Positions 1-9,116 of a stretch of DNA of 64,000 nt are shown one piece after another. The first letter of the stretch is position 1. Each line of letters begins with the position of its first letter. Where the stretch lies: the NCBI GenBank assembly GCA_016720835.1, contig JADKJW010000031.1, positions 1-64,000 on the forward strand, written 5' to 3'. Source of the stretch: Ignavibacteria bacterium. GTDB taxonomy: Bacteria > Bacteroidota > Ignavibacteria > SZUA-365. Under the pieces are notes generated by a model that saw only the letters and a program-made list of their open reading frames with translations, ran no database searches and had not been told where the DNA came from. The translations under genes and the position numbers were made by a program.

Positions 1-2
1 AT

Positions 3-72
3 GTTCCCGCAGGAAGCGTGGGGAACAAAGAGGCCAGTGAAACCAGATGTTCCCACGCAGGAGCGAGGGAAC
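3..72. repeat. Two copies of a palindromic GTTCCC..GGGAAC repeat
   Basis: Two imperfect copies lie at 3-26 and 49-72, 22 bases apart. Each starts GTTCCC, has a GCAGGA centre and ends GGGAAC, so each can fold into a short hairpin. The second copy is the cleaner one (GTTCCCACGCAGGAGCG then AGGGAAC). The unit looks like a dispersed intergenic palindromic (REP-like) element. Only two copies are visible in this window. Confidence 0.5.
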
Positions 73-117
73 AAGGATATCGAATTCTCCCTCTTGCCGG
101 CTGCCGAAGTTTTTTAT

Positions 118-1538
118 TGCGCCGGCGTGTTCTTGCTCCCGCGTCGCGTTGTATCTTCCGCGATGATTCGCGGGCATTCCAGATTCAGGTTCGCATGGGA
201 CGTCGCCGTGGTCGTCGCGATCGCGGCAGGCCTCTTCCACTCATCCCGCTGCGCACCGTGTTCCGGTCTCACGCTGTTCGCGTCGCAGAGCGCGTTGCTG
301 CGGAGGCGTTCGACACAGGTGCTGTTGACGGACATCCTGCTGAAATTTCTTCACATCGTACCATTTGGCACGAGTGAAGGAGATTTCGCCGAAGCGCACG
401 GCGGTACGGTATCTGCAGACGATGTTCGTTGTGGACGTCCTTGCGAACATTCCCGTCCACTACGCGTTGCTGGCCGGAAACGAGAGAGCTTGGCGCATTC
501 CGTGCTGCTCCTCCGTCTCCTGCGTCTCGATGCGCTTCCTCGCGCTCTTCAAGGCAACTTGGGAGAGGCGCAGCTGGTCCATCGCGGGGTATCTGCGGCT
601 GTCAAGCTTGCCGTGACGATCAGCGTCGCAATGCATGCAATCGCCTGCGCATGGTCTTTCTCGGCGCAGCTCCGGTGATTTTCCGTCGGACTCTGGATTG
701 CCCGGCGCGGGCTCATAGACGCGTCGGTCCCACGCACTACGTCCAGTCGCTGTACTGGACGGTGATCACGATGACCACCGTCAGGTACGGCGACATCTCC
801 GCGGGCAGAAACGTCGAGTACGCGCTGGCCGCGCCGATCTCGCGCTGCTCGGCGCGTCCGCATACGCATTCATGATCGGCAATGTGGCGTCGCTGCTGGG
901 AAACCTCAACGCACGGCCAAGACGGCCTGTGGAACCGCATTGAGACGGTGAACCGCTACCTTCACGAACGCAAGCTCCCGCGCGCGCTGAACATACAACT
1001 CCGGGATTATTACGAGTACGTCTGGGCGCGCTACCGCGGCGAACGCAGGAACGCGCTGTTGGAAGCGATCTTCGGTGCAGCTGCGCGCTGAAATGGTAGA
1101 ACACCTGCTGAAAGATGTCATCAACACCGCGCGCCATCTTCATGCACTGCACGCCGGCGCTCCAGCGCGTCCTCATCCTCTCCTTACCGCCGCATGCCTA
1201 TCCGCCAGGTTGCAGAATCCTCAGGAAGACGAAATCAGCTTTGAGAGGTAGCCTTTCTGATCCAGGGGCGCGCGCGCATTGCTGACACTGCACGACGGGC
1301 GCAGGCACGGGACCTTCGAGGCCGGAGAGTATTTCGGCGATCTGTCGATGGTGCTGAAGGAGCGCCGCACCGCATCCGTCATCACGGACACGTACTGCGA
1401 CGCATTTTCGTGCTCCGGAAAGACACCTACGACACGATCCTCGAGGAGCACCCGGAATTCATCGACGTGCTTTCCGAAGACGTCCATGAACAAATCAGGG
1501 GGCATCGCGGACTTGCTCATCGAGGGATCGTCATCTAG
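118..1538 (+). pseudogene. Cyclic-nucleotide-gated K+ channel, multiply frameshifted
   Basis: Pieces of one six-helix channel appear in order in alternating frames: an S1-like helix (RFAWDVAVVVAIAA, about 190-235); an S2/S3 segment with LTDILLKF and FVVDVLANIPVHY (about 325-460); an S5 helix (AVKLAVTISVAMHAIACAW, about 595-655); the pore helix YWTVITMTT (about 750-780); a C-linker with NRYLHERKLP (about 950-1060); and a cyclic-nucleotide-binding domain with FEAGEYFGDLSMV (about 1315-1350). The last frame ends at TAG 1536-1538. Such channels gate K+ flow across the inner membrane by binding cAMP or cGMP. The filter reads TVRYGD instead of TVGYGD (AGG at 783-785), which would block selectivity if real. 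At least six frame changes prevent expression as written. The start is not defined. Confidence 0.6.
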
Positions 1539-1849
1539 CGGTCGCGCGACGCCCGACCCTCGTACGCGTTCCCCCGTTGCACCGGAAGACGCGGGCGCAT
1601 AGATTGCATGACCGTTCCGTCCAACATATCTCGAAGGGTTTTCGTCCGCCGAGCGATGTCACTCGCTTCATCGCCGTCGATCGATCGGTCGTGCATGCGG
1701 GTTTTCGCTATCCAGGCTGCTCGCGGTCCGGCGCCGTGTGCGGCATGCTGTACCTGCTTTCCGCCTTCCTTTCCCCGATGTTCGGGGGTTTTCCATCCCC
1801 GCGGTTCTGTCACCCCGTGGAGGCGTTCGCGAAAGGGTGTCTGCTGCTG

Positions 1850-4089
1850 CTTGCAGGGGGTTCGCCGGATGGCGGCTTTCGCGCAGCGCCCGCGACACCG
1901 TGGCGCGCTCCCCTTCGTGAGAAGGATCTTGGCTGATCGTGTTCACCGGCTTCGCGGCGTTCCCGATTCTGCTCTCCGCCATCGCGGAGGCCGACTGAAC
2001 GGTGTCGTACGTGCGCGGACGAGGCCGTTCCCGATTCTCCTGTTTCTTGCGCTGTTCGCCGGTCTTGCGTTCGCGATGGGCGTCCGCGGATCCTGCGCCA
2101 GTTCACTGCGCGGTAGAGGGCGTCATACCGCATGCGCAATCCCCGTTTCAGAGACCGCTTGCGGTATCCCGTCGACCGGATCTTTCAATCCGGATTCGTT
2201 TCGAGTCTTTATCTCCTTTTCCATCGTCGTCGCGATCGCTTTTCGTGTACTCGGTACTCGCGCATTTCCTCGGCGTGCTGCCCGGATTTTCGATGTCGAT
2301 GCGGGGTCTCGCGGCGGAAGGCCCTTCTGGCCGTCGGTGCGTTTCTGAACAGGTGTTGACGCATATCTTCGACACCCTATTGGGTGGAACGCGGCTCGCT
2401 CGGGCAGTTCCTCTCCATCGCGTTGCAGCCTGCTGAACTACGGTCTTCGCGGGCCTCGTCGGACCCGTCGGCTCCAAGCTTGCCGAGCGACTGGCGCGCG
2501 TCCGCATCGGGACCTCGCGCATCGTCGAGCGACACATCGTGATCTCTGGGCGTGGGCTGGGCGACAAGGTTGTGCCCATCGTCCGGCAACTGATCGGGCC
2601 TCGATCTCAAAGGCACGGCCATCGCGATTCTCTCCGGAGCGTCCGATGGAGGGATATCGAAAGCGAGCTGCAGCGCAGTTCGGCAAGAAGCAGCGCGTGC
2701 GATGGGCCATTCGCACGGGATCGCCTGGACGTGTCCGATCTGCGGCTCCTGTCATGCAGACGGCGCGGACCATCAACGTGCTGCAGCCGGGCGAGGAGGT
2801 CCAAGCGATTCCCGCGTCATCAAGAGCATCGTCACCATCGCGCATACGCTCGGCGATGCCGCGTCCATGGAAGGGCGCTCCATCGCTCATCGCCGAAATC
2901 GAGCAATCCGCCATGCACGCCATCGCCCGGCCGCGGCGCACGGACCTGTCTCTCCATCGTGCATCCTTCCGAGTATATCGCGAAGGTCATCCTGCAGACC
3001 GGCCGCCAGCAGGGGTCTGGCATCCGTGTACGAAGAACTGCTGGCGTACGACGGAAGTGAATTTACATCCGCCGCCAGCCCGGGCTGGACGGCATGCGTT
3101 GGAGCGACGTCGCCTTCACGTTCGAGGACGCCCTCCCTGTCGGGTTCCCTCCACGAAGGACGGACGACGCTGCTGCCCCAAAGTGCGGAGCGCGTGGCTG
3201 TCTGCCCTCCGGGAGCTTCGATCATCGCGCTCGCGGGACCAGCGCGCCCTTGATCGCATGTCGCCGTCCGCGCCGATGGTTCTTCCAACCGGAAGACGGG
3301 AGCAGGGGCGATTCAACCGGCGACGGCGGCTGCTCCTCTGGGTACGATCAGAAGATTCCACGCATGCTCCACGAGACCAATGAGTATGCGCGTGCGCTGG
3401 GCGAATCGTTTACCGTCTGTCTGGTGAGTCCGCACTATGCCTGGAATCCGGTCGGCGACACGAAGACGCCGTTCGCGGGGGAGTACGCGCATCTCGACAT
3501 CGAGGTGATTCCCCGGGATCAGCTCGTGTCGGGGGGCCTCGAATCGTTGCATCCGGATTCGTTCGATGTCATCATCATCATCGGAGAGCACGCCGCGACG
3601 GAGACCGTCGAGGACATCGACACGCGCTCCATCATGATCCTTCTTCTTCTGCACGCGAGAAGAAGGGAAGGAGGAGGCGACAGCGCGGCGATCGCGCATC
3701 GGCAGATCGTCGTCGAAATTCACCACCACGAAAACCGCGAGGTCGCGGCGTCGATCGCGGGCGAACACGACGTGATCATCACCAACGAACTGGTCAGCCG
3801 CATGATCGCGCAACTGTGCCGCGAACCCGGGCTCGAGGAGGTGTTTCGCGATCTCTTCGACGTGGAAGGCGCCGAAGTGTACTTCAAACCGGTGCACCGG
3901 TACGCCTCGGACGGCGACACCGCGAGCTTCGGATCACTCATGGCGGCTGCGCTCGCAGCGGGGGAGACCGCAATTGGTTTCGATGACCCGCGGCGCGGAG
4001 CGGACGCTTGTCCTCAATCCGCGAAAGGAGACGCCGGTTCCGCTCCGTGCCGATGTCCGACTGTGTGTGCTCTCGGAATCCGAGTTATG
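1850..4089 (+). pseudogene. CASTOR/POLLUX (DMI1)-like ion channel, frameshifted
   Basis: Hydrophobic segments at about 1925-2320 (for example WLIVFTGFAAFPILLSAIAEA and FVYSVLAHFLGVLPGF) are followed by a regulator-of-K+-conductance-like region. Matching pieces in several frames are RIVERHIVISGRGLGDKVVPIV (split here as RIVERHIV and GLGDKVVPIV, about 2515-2600), ARTINVLQPGEE, DSRVIKSIVTIAHT, VYEELLAYDGSEF (about 3030-3070) and DALPVGF. A long clean frame, about 3340-3960, covers the second RCK-like lobe (YDQKIPRMLHETNEYA, then SFDVIIIIGE and DVIITNELVSRMIAQLCREPG). The reading ends in another frame at TGA 4087-4089. The family forms cation channels; bacterial members are largely uncharacterised. 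The 3' half is far better preserved than the 5' half. The start is uncertain. Confidence 0.6.
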
Positions 4090-4268
4090 ACCGGCAGAAC
4101 GCGCGGCCGGCGACGACGCGCGTCCTTTTATTTTCGCCGCAACTGGAGTACTTTCCCGTTTCACGCACACAACGAAATTTCTCATGACGGGGTGTCATCG
4201 CCCATCGACACCCATCGCAGCAGCTGGAATGCAGCCACAGTTCCTCTTCATTCATCACGGGTGAATCC

Positions 4269-4834
4269 ATGAAAACACTTCTCACCGTCCTTCTCATTTC
4301 GGTCTTCGCGCTTGCCCCGGTTATCGCGCAGGAGCGCACGGTCGAGCGGACCGTCATTGTGCGTCAGGAAACGGACTTTTCGATGGGTCGCCCATTGTAT
4401 TTCGATTTCGCCATCTCGGGATGGTACTCGACGTACAACTTTAAATTCAGGAGATCATCAACGATCCCGCCGTCGTGCAGGAAGCGGATGCATGGGTGGT
4501 CATCGTGCCGGTCACGGTTGGCATTTCCATCAATCCGCTGCCCGACAATCCCCTGCAACCCTACGCACAGATTGGCATCGGAGGGTATTTCGGCACGTCA
4601 GGCCGGTCCGAGTATCAGGTGGCAAATACTGTGAAAACGACAACCAAGTACGACAAGACCCTGATCGCCTTCGGTGGTTTCGTCGGGCTCGGTCTTGATT
4701 TCTTCATCACGCCGTCATTCGCGCTTTCACTCGGCGGCAAATACCATATCGTGACGTTCGACGAAGAATTCCTGACGCGTCAGAAGGATTTCACCGGTCT
4801 CCAGGTGCTGCTCGGCATCACCACGAGAATCTGA
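4269..4834 (+). CDS. Small outer-membrane beta-barrel protein (one frameshift)
   Basis: A signal peptide (MKTLLTVLLISVFALAPVIAQ) starts at 4269. The frame changes near 4448-4452 (after FKF) and continues to the stop at 4832-4834 as alternating aromatic/glycine strands typical of OmpW/OmpA-type barrels (PYAQIGIGGYFGT, FGGFVGLGLDFFI, FALSLGGKYHIV). Rejoined, it gives about 188 residues with a C-terminal strand ending in isoleucine. The single break is probably a one-base consensus error. The function is unknown. A strong hairpin follows at 4859. Confidence 0.7.
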
Positions 4835-4858
4835 CCGGTCCCATTCGTGCCATAACGC

Positions 4859-4891
4859 AGGCGCGCCGGCTCTCTCAGGACCGGCGCGCCT
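4859..4891 (+). terminator. 11-bp GC hairpin after the barrel gene
   Basis: AGGCGCGCCGG at 4859-4869 pairs perfectly with 4881-4891 around an 11-base loop. There is no T-run after it. It lies between two converging genes (ends 4834 and 4951), so it may serve either direction. Confidence 0.55.
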
Positions 4892-4950
4892 GTGTCTATC
4901 ATGGGGGTATTCGGGGGAGCGGCTTCGCGCGTGAAGCCGCTCGCGAGATG

Positions 4951-5970
4951 TCAGGAGAGCGTGCTCAGAGGACTCGGAGCGAGCAGTTGCGTGGCGCTGG
5001 TGACTTCGTCGGTCCCCTGGGGAGGAGGCACCGCGCTTGCCATGGTGATCGTTTCGCTGAAGGCTTCGAGCCGCTTCTCGAGCGAGAAGCCCGCGTTCGT
5101 GATCATCTCCTTGAGTTCGTGCTTTTCGCCGCCGGAAAAGGAGGCTTCTTCCTCGCAGACCAGGGACGAGTATCCGACGAGGATGTTCAAATCGGTGCGG
5201 ATATCGTGCGCAAGGCGGTTGAACAACGCGGCGAAACGCTGCTGCTGTTCGAAGACTTCGCGGCGCATCGCGCGCAGCTGTCGTTCGGTGTCCCGGATTC
5301 GCGTGACGTCTTTCAGATAGACGCGAACGCGTTTCGTCTCGCTGTTCAACACCAGATACGCGTGAAAGATGCGGCCTTTGATTTCGAATTCCCGTTCCGC
5401 TTCGCAGGTCTTCCCCGCGGCGAAAAGATCCAGCACCGGGACGATGTGGTTGATCAGCGTGTGCGATGCGGATTTGACGATCAGGCCCGGGAAGGAACGG
5501 CGCGCGGCGGCGTTGCAAAACGTCACATGGCCGTTGGAGGAAACTTCGATGATCGGGTCCGGACTTTTCTCCGGCAGACTCGCGAGCTCTGTCAGTTCTC
5601 TGTGCGCGAGTTCACGCGCCGTGCGCTCCATCCAGGATCCTTCGGTCTGGGAAGGAGATCCATCGGTGAAGATATCGTCCATGCTGAACGCATGGAAAGG
5701 CGAACGGTTCCTGGTGTTCATGGCCGCACTCGCAGAGTTACTGGGTGAAGAAAAGGAACTGCCGGCTTCGCTGCTCGACATCCAATTGGGGATGAAGTCC
5801 GAAATGACAAACGATGCTGGTTTCGCGTTCGATGAAGCAGCGATTTCCTGCCGGTCAAGCTGATGTGTCTCGGTTTCCCGGGTTGCACCGGAGCTGAAAG
5901 GATGAGCCGATGCTCCTGCAGGAATGCACGAATGCTTCGACTGGTCCGTATTGTCTATCGTGCTGTTCAT
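4951..5970 (-). CDS. PAS plus HisKA-like sensor protein lacking the ATPase domain
   Basis: 339 residues. Residues 1-120 are Ser/Asn-rich and probably disordered. Residues about 135-235 form a PAS domain (DPIIEVSSNGHVTFCNAAARR, shown here as IIEVSSNGHV..FCNAAARR). A helical linker (VTRIRDTERQLRAMRREV) leads to an H-box-like segment with HDIRTDLNILVGY at about 270, the position of the phosphoacceptor His in histidine kinases. The protein ends about 60 residues later. There are no N, G1, F or G2 boxes, and none is seen downstream before the hairpin at 4859. It could be a phosphorelay adaptor, a partner for a separate kinase, or a truncated kinase. It lies 64 bases downstream of the small secreted protein gene on the same strand. 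Confidence 0.65.
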   Translation of the reverse strand: MNSTIDNTDQSKHSCIPAGASAHPFSSGATRETETHQLDRQEIAASSNAKPASFVISDFIPNWMSSSEAGSSFSSPSNSASAAMNTRNRSPFHAFSMDDIFTDGSPSQTEGSWMERTARELAHRELTELASLPEKSPDPIIEVSSNGHVTFCNAAARRSFPGLIVKSASHTLINHIVPVLDLFAAGKTCEAEREFEIKGRIFHAYLVLNSETKRVRVYLKDVTRIRDTERQLRAMRREVFEQQQRFAALFNRLAHDIRTDLNILVGYSSLVCEEEASFSGGEKHELKEMITNAGFSLEKRLEAFSETITMASAVPPPQGTDEVTSATQLLAPSPLSTLS

Positions 5971-6034
5971 GATCTGAGCTGATGGGTTCTGGTCGCTTTG
6001 GAAGTCGTTTCTTGGTGGTGGTATATCGAGGATT

Positions 6035-6334
6035 TCAGGAGTACGTGGCGCGCCGGAAGGGCAGCCAGCAAATCTTCTTCATGAAGAGGACCTTGCCTCC
6101 CGAATAACCTACATCTTTCCCGTCGGCGATGCTGCTGCTGTCCGTTGTCGTCCCCGTGGCGAGCGTCTCTTCCGATTTCATATCTGTCGGCATGAATTGG
6201 CGATCGCATCCGGCCTTTGACGAATCAACGGCAGAAAGCGACTCCTCGCAGTTTCCCTGCTTCTGCATCGCGGACTGCCCATAGGCGGGAATCGCCAGAG
6301 CTGCGAGCAAAAATGTGGTTGCGAGGAGTTTCAT
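6035..6334 (-). CDS. Small secreted protein
   Basis: The ATG at 6332-6334 gives 99 residues starting with a clear signal peptide (MKLLATTFLLAALAIPAYGQ, cleavage after about residue 20). The mature part is small and Ser/Asp/Lys-rich with three Cys residues (GNCEES, AGCDRQ, KKICW). An in-frame ATG further upstream at 6451 would bury the signal sequence, so I prefer 6334. No family was recognised. Confidence 0.5.
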   Translation of the reverse strand: MKLLATTFLLAALAIPAYGQSAMQKQGNCEESLSAVDSSKAGCDRQFMPTDMKSEETLATGTTTDSSSIADGKDVGYSGGKVLFMKKICWLPFRRATYS

Positions 6335-6692
6335 GGTGACTCTGGGAAAATGAAAGAATTTCATGGGGTGGTGAGAAGCACGTCGATCTTGATGAAGAAA
6401 TAGCAAAACGTCTGCCAAAGTTTTCAATGCTTGTAATTCGTTGAATTTCATTCATTTCTACGTTACGAAAGCAACTGCAATCATTTCCGTGTGTTCCATT
6501 ATGGTACACGAGGAAATGGCAAATAGTATTTCTGGACACAGTTCGCTTTTGTACGATCCCGGCGGATGCTCTTTCCATCGATCGGTGTGGTATTTTGATT
6601 GAAGTGTGTATTCCAGTAAATTTCACGCATAATTTGCTCTTCTTCGCGTACCCCGTTTCCGAACGCAATCATTTGCCTGCACAGGCTCCGTC
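6335..6692. other. Intergenic region between divergent genes
   Basis: This is an AT-richer stretch between the small secreted protein (minus strand) and thyX (plus strand). It must hold both promoters. I could not place a convincing -33/-7 pair or an operator in it. Confidence 0.4.
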
Positions 6693-7624
6693 ATGCCCCA
6701 GGAATTCGAAAAACTCGAAAAACTCACTTCTCCCGAACTCGACGCAATTCTCGGCACGCCCTTCAAGGTGCTCGACGATGGTTTTGTCGGGTGATCGATT
6801 ACATGGGATCCGACGCCTCCATCGTGCAGGCGGCAAGGGTTTCCTATGGAAAAGGGACGAAAAAGCTTCACGAAGATCGCGGACTGATTCGCTACCTCTT
6901 GCGGCACAGGCACAGCACGCCGTTTGAAATGTGCGAGATCAAGCTGCATGTGCGCGTCCCCATGGATACCTGGCGGCAATGGATCAGACACCGGACAGCG
7001 AACGTCAACGAGTATTCCACCCGGTACTCGATCGCCATCGACGCGATGCAGAAGACGCTGCCGGGAGAGTGGCGCGTGCAGGCGACGGGCAACCGGCAGG
7101 GGAGCGAAGGTTTCCTGGAGGCTGCCGCAGGCGCGGAGTTCTCACACCGCGAGGAGGAGCTGCACACGATGGCCCGCGGTATCTATGACGCCCGGCTCGA
7201 GGCGGGTATTGCCCGTGAGCAGGCCCGCAAGGACCTTCCGCTCTCCACCTACACGGAAGCATACTGGAAGATCGATCTGCACAATCTCCTGCATTTCCTG
7301 GCGCTGCGCATGGATGCGCACGCGCAGCTCGAGGTGCGGGAATATGCCACGGTCATAGGCAGGGAAATTGTGCGACGCTGGTGTCCGCTGACCTGGGAAG
7401 CATACGAGGATTACCGTCTTTCCGCCCTCGATCTTTCGCGTATCGACATCGAGGTCATCGGCCATCTGGCGAACGGGCGGACTGCGGAAGCACTCGCGTC
7501 CGTCCGCGCAGCGGGACTGCTCCCGCCCGAGGGCGAGGCGGTCAAGCGCCACGTGGAGCGTGAGGAACTGGAGGCAAAGCTCGATACGCTTGGTATTACC
7601 GTGCCATGGCAGAGGACTGCGTAG
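6693..7624 (+). CDS. thyX: Flavin-dependent thymidylate synthase ThyX (one frameshift)
   Basis: ThyX makes dTMP from dUMP using FAD, NADPH and methylene-tetrahydrofolate. The ThyX signature RHRTANVNEYSTR (RHR-x7-S type) is at about 6985-7025, and the substrate-binding DLHNLLHFLALRMDAHAQ segment at about 7275-7325. The natural start is probably the ATG at 6693 (MPQEFEKLEKLT): that frame runs to FKVLDDGFV and then hits TGA near 6792. The remaining 277 residues continue in another frame from about 6788 (VIDYMGSDASIVQAARVSYG). One lost base near 6785-6790 explains this. Rejoined, the protein has about 310 residues, slightly longer than many ThyX proteins because of a C-terminal helical tail. It converges on gatD with a shared terminator. 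Confidence 0.9.
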
Positions 7625-7678
7625 GCAACGTATGCTGCCCTTCGGCGGTGGTGAGAGACTTCTGCGGCAACAGCGCAT

Positions 7679-7707
7679 AAAAAAAGGAGGCAGCCGCCTC
7701 CTTTTTT
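7679..7707. terminator. Bidirectional terminator between thyX and gatD
   Basis: A seven-A run is followed by GGAGGC (7686-7691), a 4-base loop, GCCTCC (7696-7701) and six Ts. It reads as an intrinsic terminator from either strand and sits between the converging stops at 7624 and 7728. Confidence 0.9.
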
Positions 7708-7727
7708 CATTCCTCACGCGCGGGCGC

Positions 7728-9116
7728 TTATTTCCAGTGCCCTGAGATGAAGGCCTCCACCTCGGGAATGCCGCCCTGCGAGATGAGATAGCCGTTGTGC
7801 GGTTCGCGTTCGGTGATGTCGCCGCCGATCGGCGTCAGCATGATGCGCTTGACTTCTTCCAGATCCGAGGTCTGACCGAGCGCCCATCCGAGTTTCACGT
7901 AGGCGACCTCCGGGAGCATGTTCGCGGCCGGAACGATGCCGAGTTCCATCAGATCCCGGCCTGTGTCGTACACATACATCTGCACGTAGCCCCAGAGCGT
8001 CTGCACGGTCATGTAGATGGCGATGCCTTTTTCATGTGCACGCTTGATCGAGGGATACAGCGGCTTGTTCACGTGCCCGAGGCCGGTGCCCGCGATGACG
8101 ATGCCCCGGTACCCATTGTCGATCAGCGCGTCGATGATGTCGGGCTTCATGTTGGGGTAGTAGTAGACGATGCCCACGCGATCGTCGAACGCGGTGTTGA
8201 TGGTAACGCTCCGTTCGTGGCGACGATGGTTGTAATCCTGGCGCAGCGGCGTGATCTTCTGCCGGTCGACCATCGCGAGGGGAATGTCGCCGATCGTGCG
8301 GAAGGTGGAGCGGTAGCTCGAGTGCATCTTGCGCACGCGCGTGCCGCGATGCAGCAGGCCGTACATGTTGGATGTCGGGCCGAACATGCACACCATCACC
8401 TCCGCGATATCGGAATCGACGGCCGTCTTCACCGCGTGCATCAGATTCAGCGCCGCGTCGGACGAGGGACGGTCGCTGGAGCGCTGCGAACCCACCATCA
8501 CGATGGGCACCGGTGAGTGCTGCACCATGTAGGTAAGGATGGCTGCCGTGTGATGCATGGTGTCGGTGCCGTGCCCGATCACGATGCCCTCCACGCCCTT
8601 TTCGATCTCCCGCCCGATGGCCTGGGCCGTGCCGACCCACTGCTCGGGCCCCATGTTCTCGCTGAACACGCCGTAGAGCTTCTCGGTCTCGAGGTTGCAG
8701 ATGTCGGCCAGCTCGGGAACGGAGCCGTACAATTCGCCCGGCGAGAATGCCGGGATCACCGCGCCCGTGCGATAATCGAGGCGGCTCGCGATGGTGCCGC
8801 CCGTGCCGAGGAGTTTCACGCGGCCCTTTTTCGGATCGACAGGGAACTCCTTCTCCGGAATCTTGTAATGCGCTTCCTTGCGGCCCGAGATGACCATGTT
8901 CTGAATGGTGGACGCGGCGATGCCGACGTTGTACCCGGAGCGCATCTTGATCACGACGTGCAGCGGATCGGCGGTCTCCGAGCGCGGGAGGATGATGCCG
9001 GTGTACGTGCCCTTGTCGGTCGTGATCTTCACGTCGCTCCACACCTGCGCATCGAAATTCTGCAGCGTGCTCAGCGCTTCGCCGCGATAGCCCTTGAAAT
9101 CACCGGTGGTCATCAT
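7728..9116 (-). CDS. gatD: Glu-tRNA(Gln) amidotransferase subunit D (archaeal type)
   Basis: 462 residues from the ATG at 9114-9116. An N-terminal beta-domain of about 75 residues (VWSDVKITTDKGTYTGIILP) precedes a full type-I asparaginase-like domain. The glutaminase nucleophile motif is LLGTGGTIASR; the second motif is IGHGTDTMHHTA; then HRGTRVRKMHSSYRSTF with the third catalytic region; and GIVIAGTGLGHV near the C-terminus. The N-terminal domain and RKMHSSYRS separate GatD from ordinary L-asparaginases. GatD releases ammonia from Gln for GatE, which amidates Glu-tRNA(Gln). The start overlaps the gatE stop as ATGA (9113-9116), so the two are translationally coupled. The gene is intact. GatDE is classically an archaeal enzyme, so its presence here is unusual. 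Confidence 0.9.
   Translation of the reverse strand: MMTTGDFKGYRGEALSTLQNFDAQVWSDVKITTDKGTYTGIILPRSETADPLHVVIKMRSGYNVGIAASTIQNMVISGRKEAHYKIPEKEFPVDPKKGRVKLLGTGGTIASRLDYRTGAVIPAFSPGELYGSVPELADICNLETEKLYGVFSENMGPEQWVGTAQAIGREIEKGVEGIVIGHGTDTMHHTAAILTYMVQHSPVPIVMVGSQRSSDRPSSDAALNLMHAVKTAVDSDIAEVMVCMFGPTSNMYGLLHRGTRVRKMHSSYRSTFRTIGDIPLAMVDRQKITPLRQDYNHRRHERSVTINTAFDDRVGIVYYYPNMKPDIIDALIDNGYRGIVIAGTGLGHVNKPLYPSIKRAHEKGIAIYMTVQTLWGYVQMYVYDTGRDLMELGIVPAANMLPEVAYVKLGWALGQTSDLEEVKRIMLTPIGGDITEREPHNGYLISQGGIPEVEAFISGHWK

Noticed and set aside
7728..9116. Annotation as plain L-asparaginase
   Set aside because: The extra N-terminal domain, RKMHSSYRS motif and coupling to gatE identify GatD instead.
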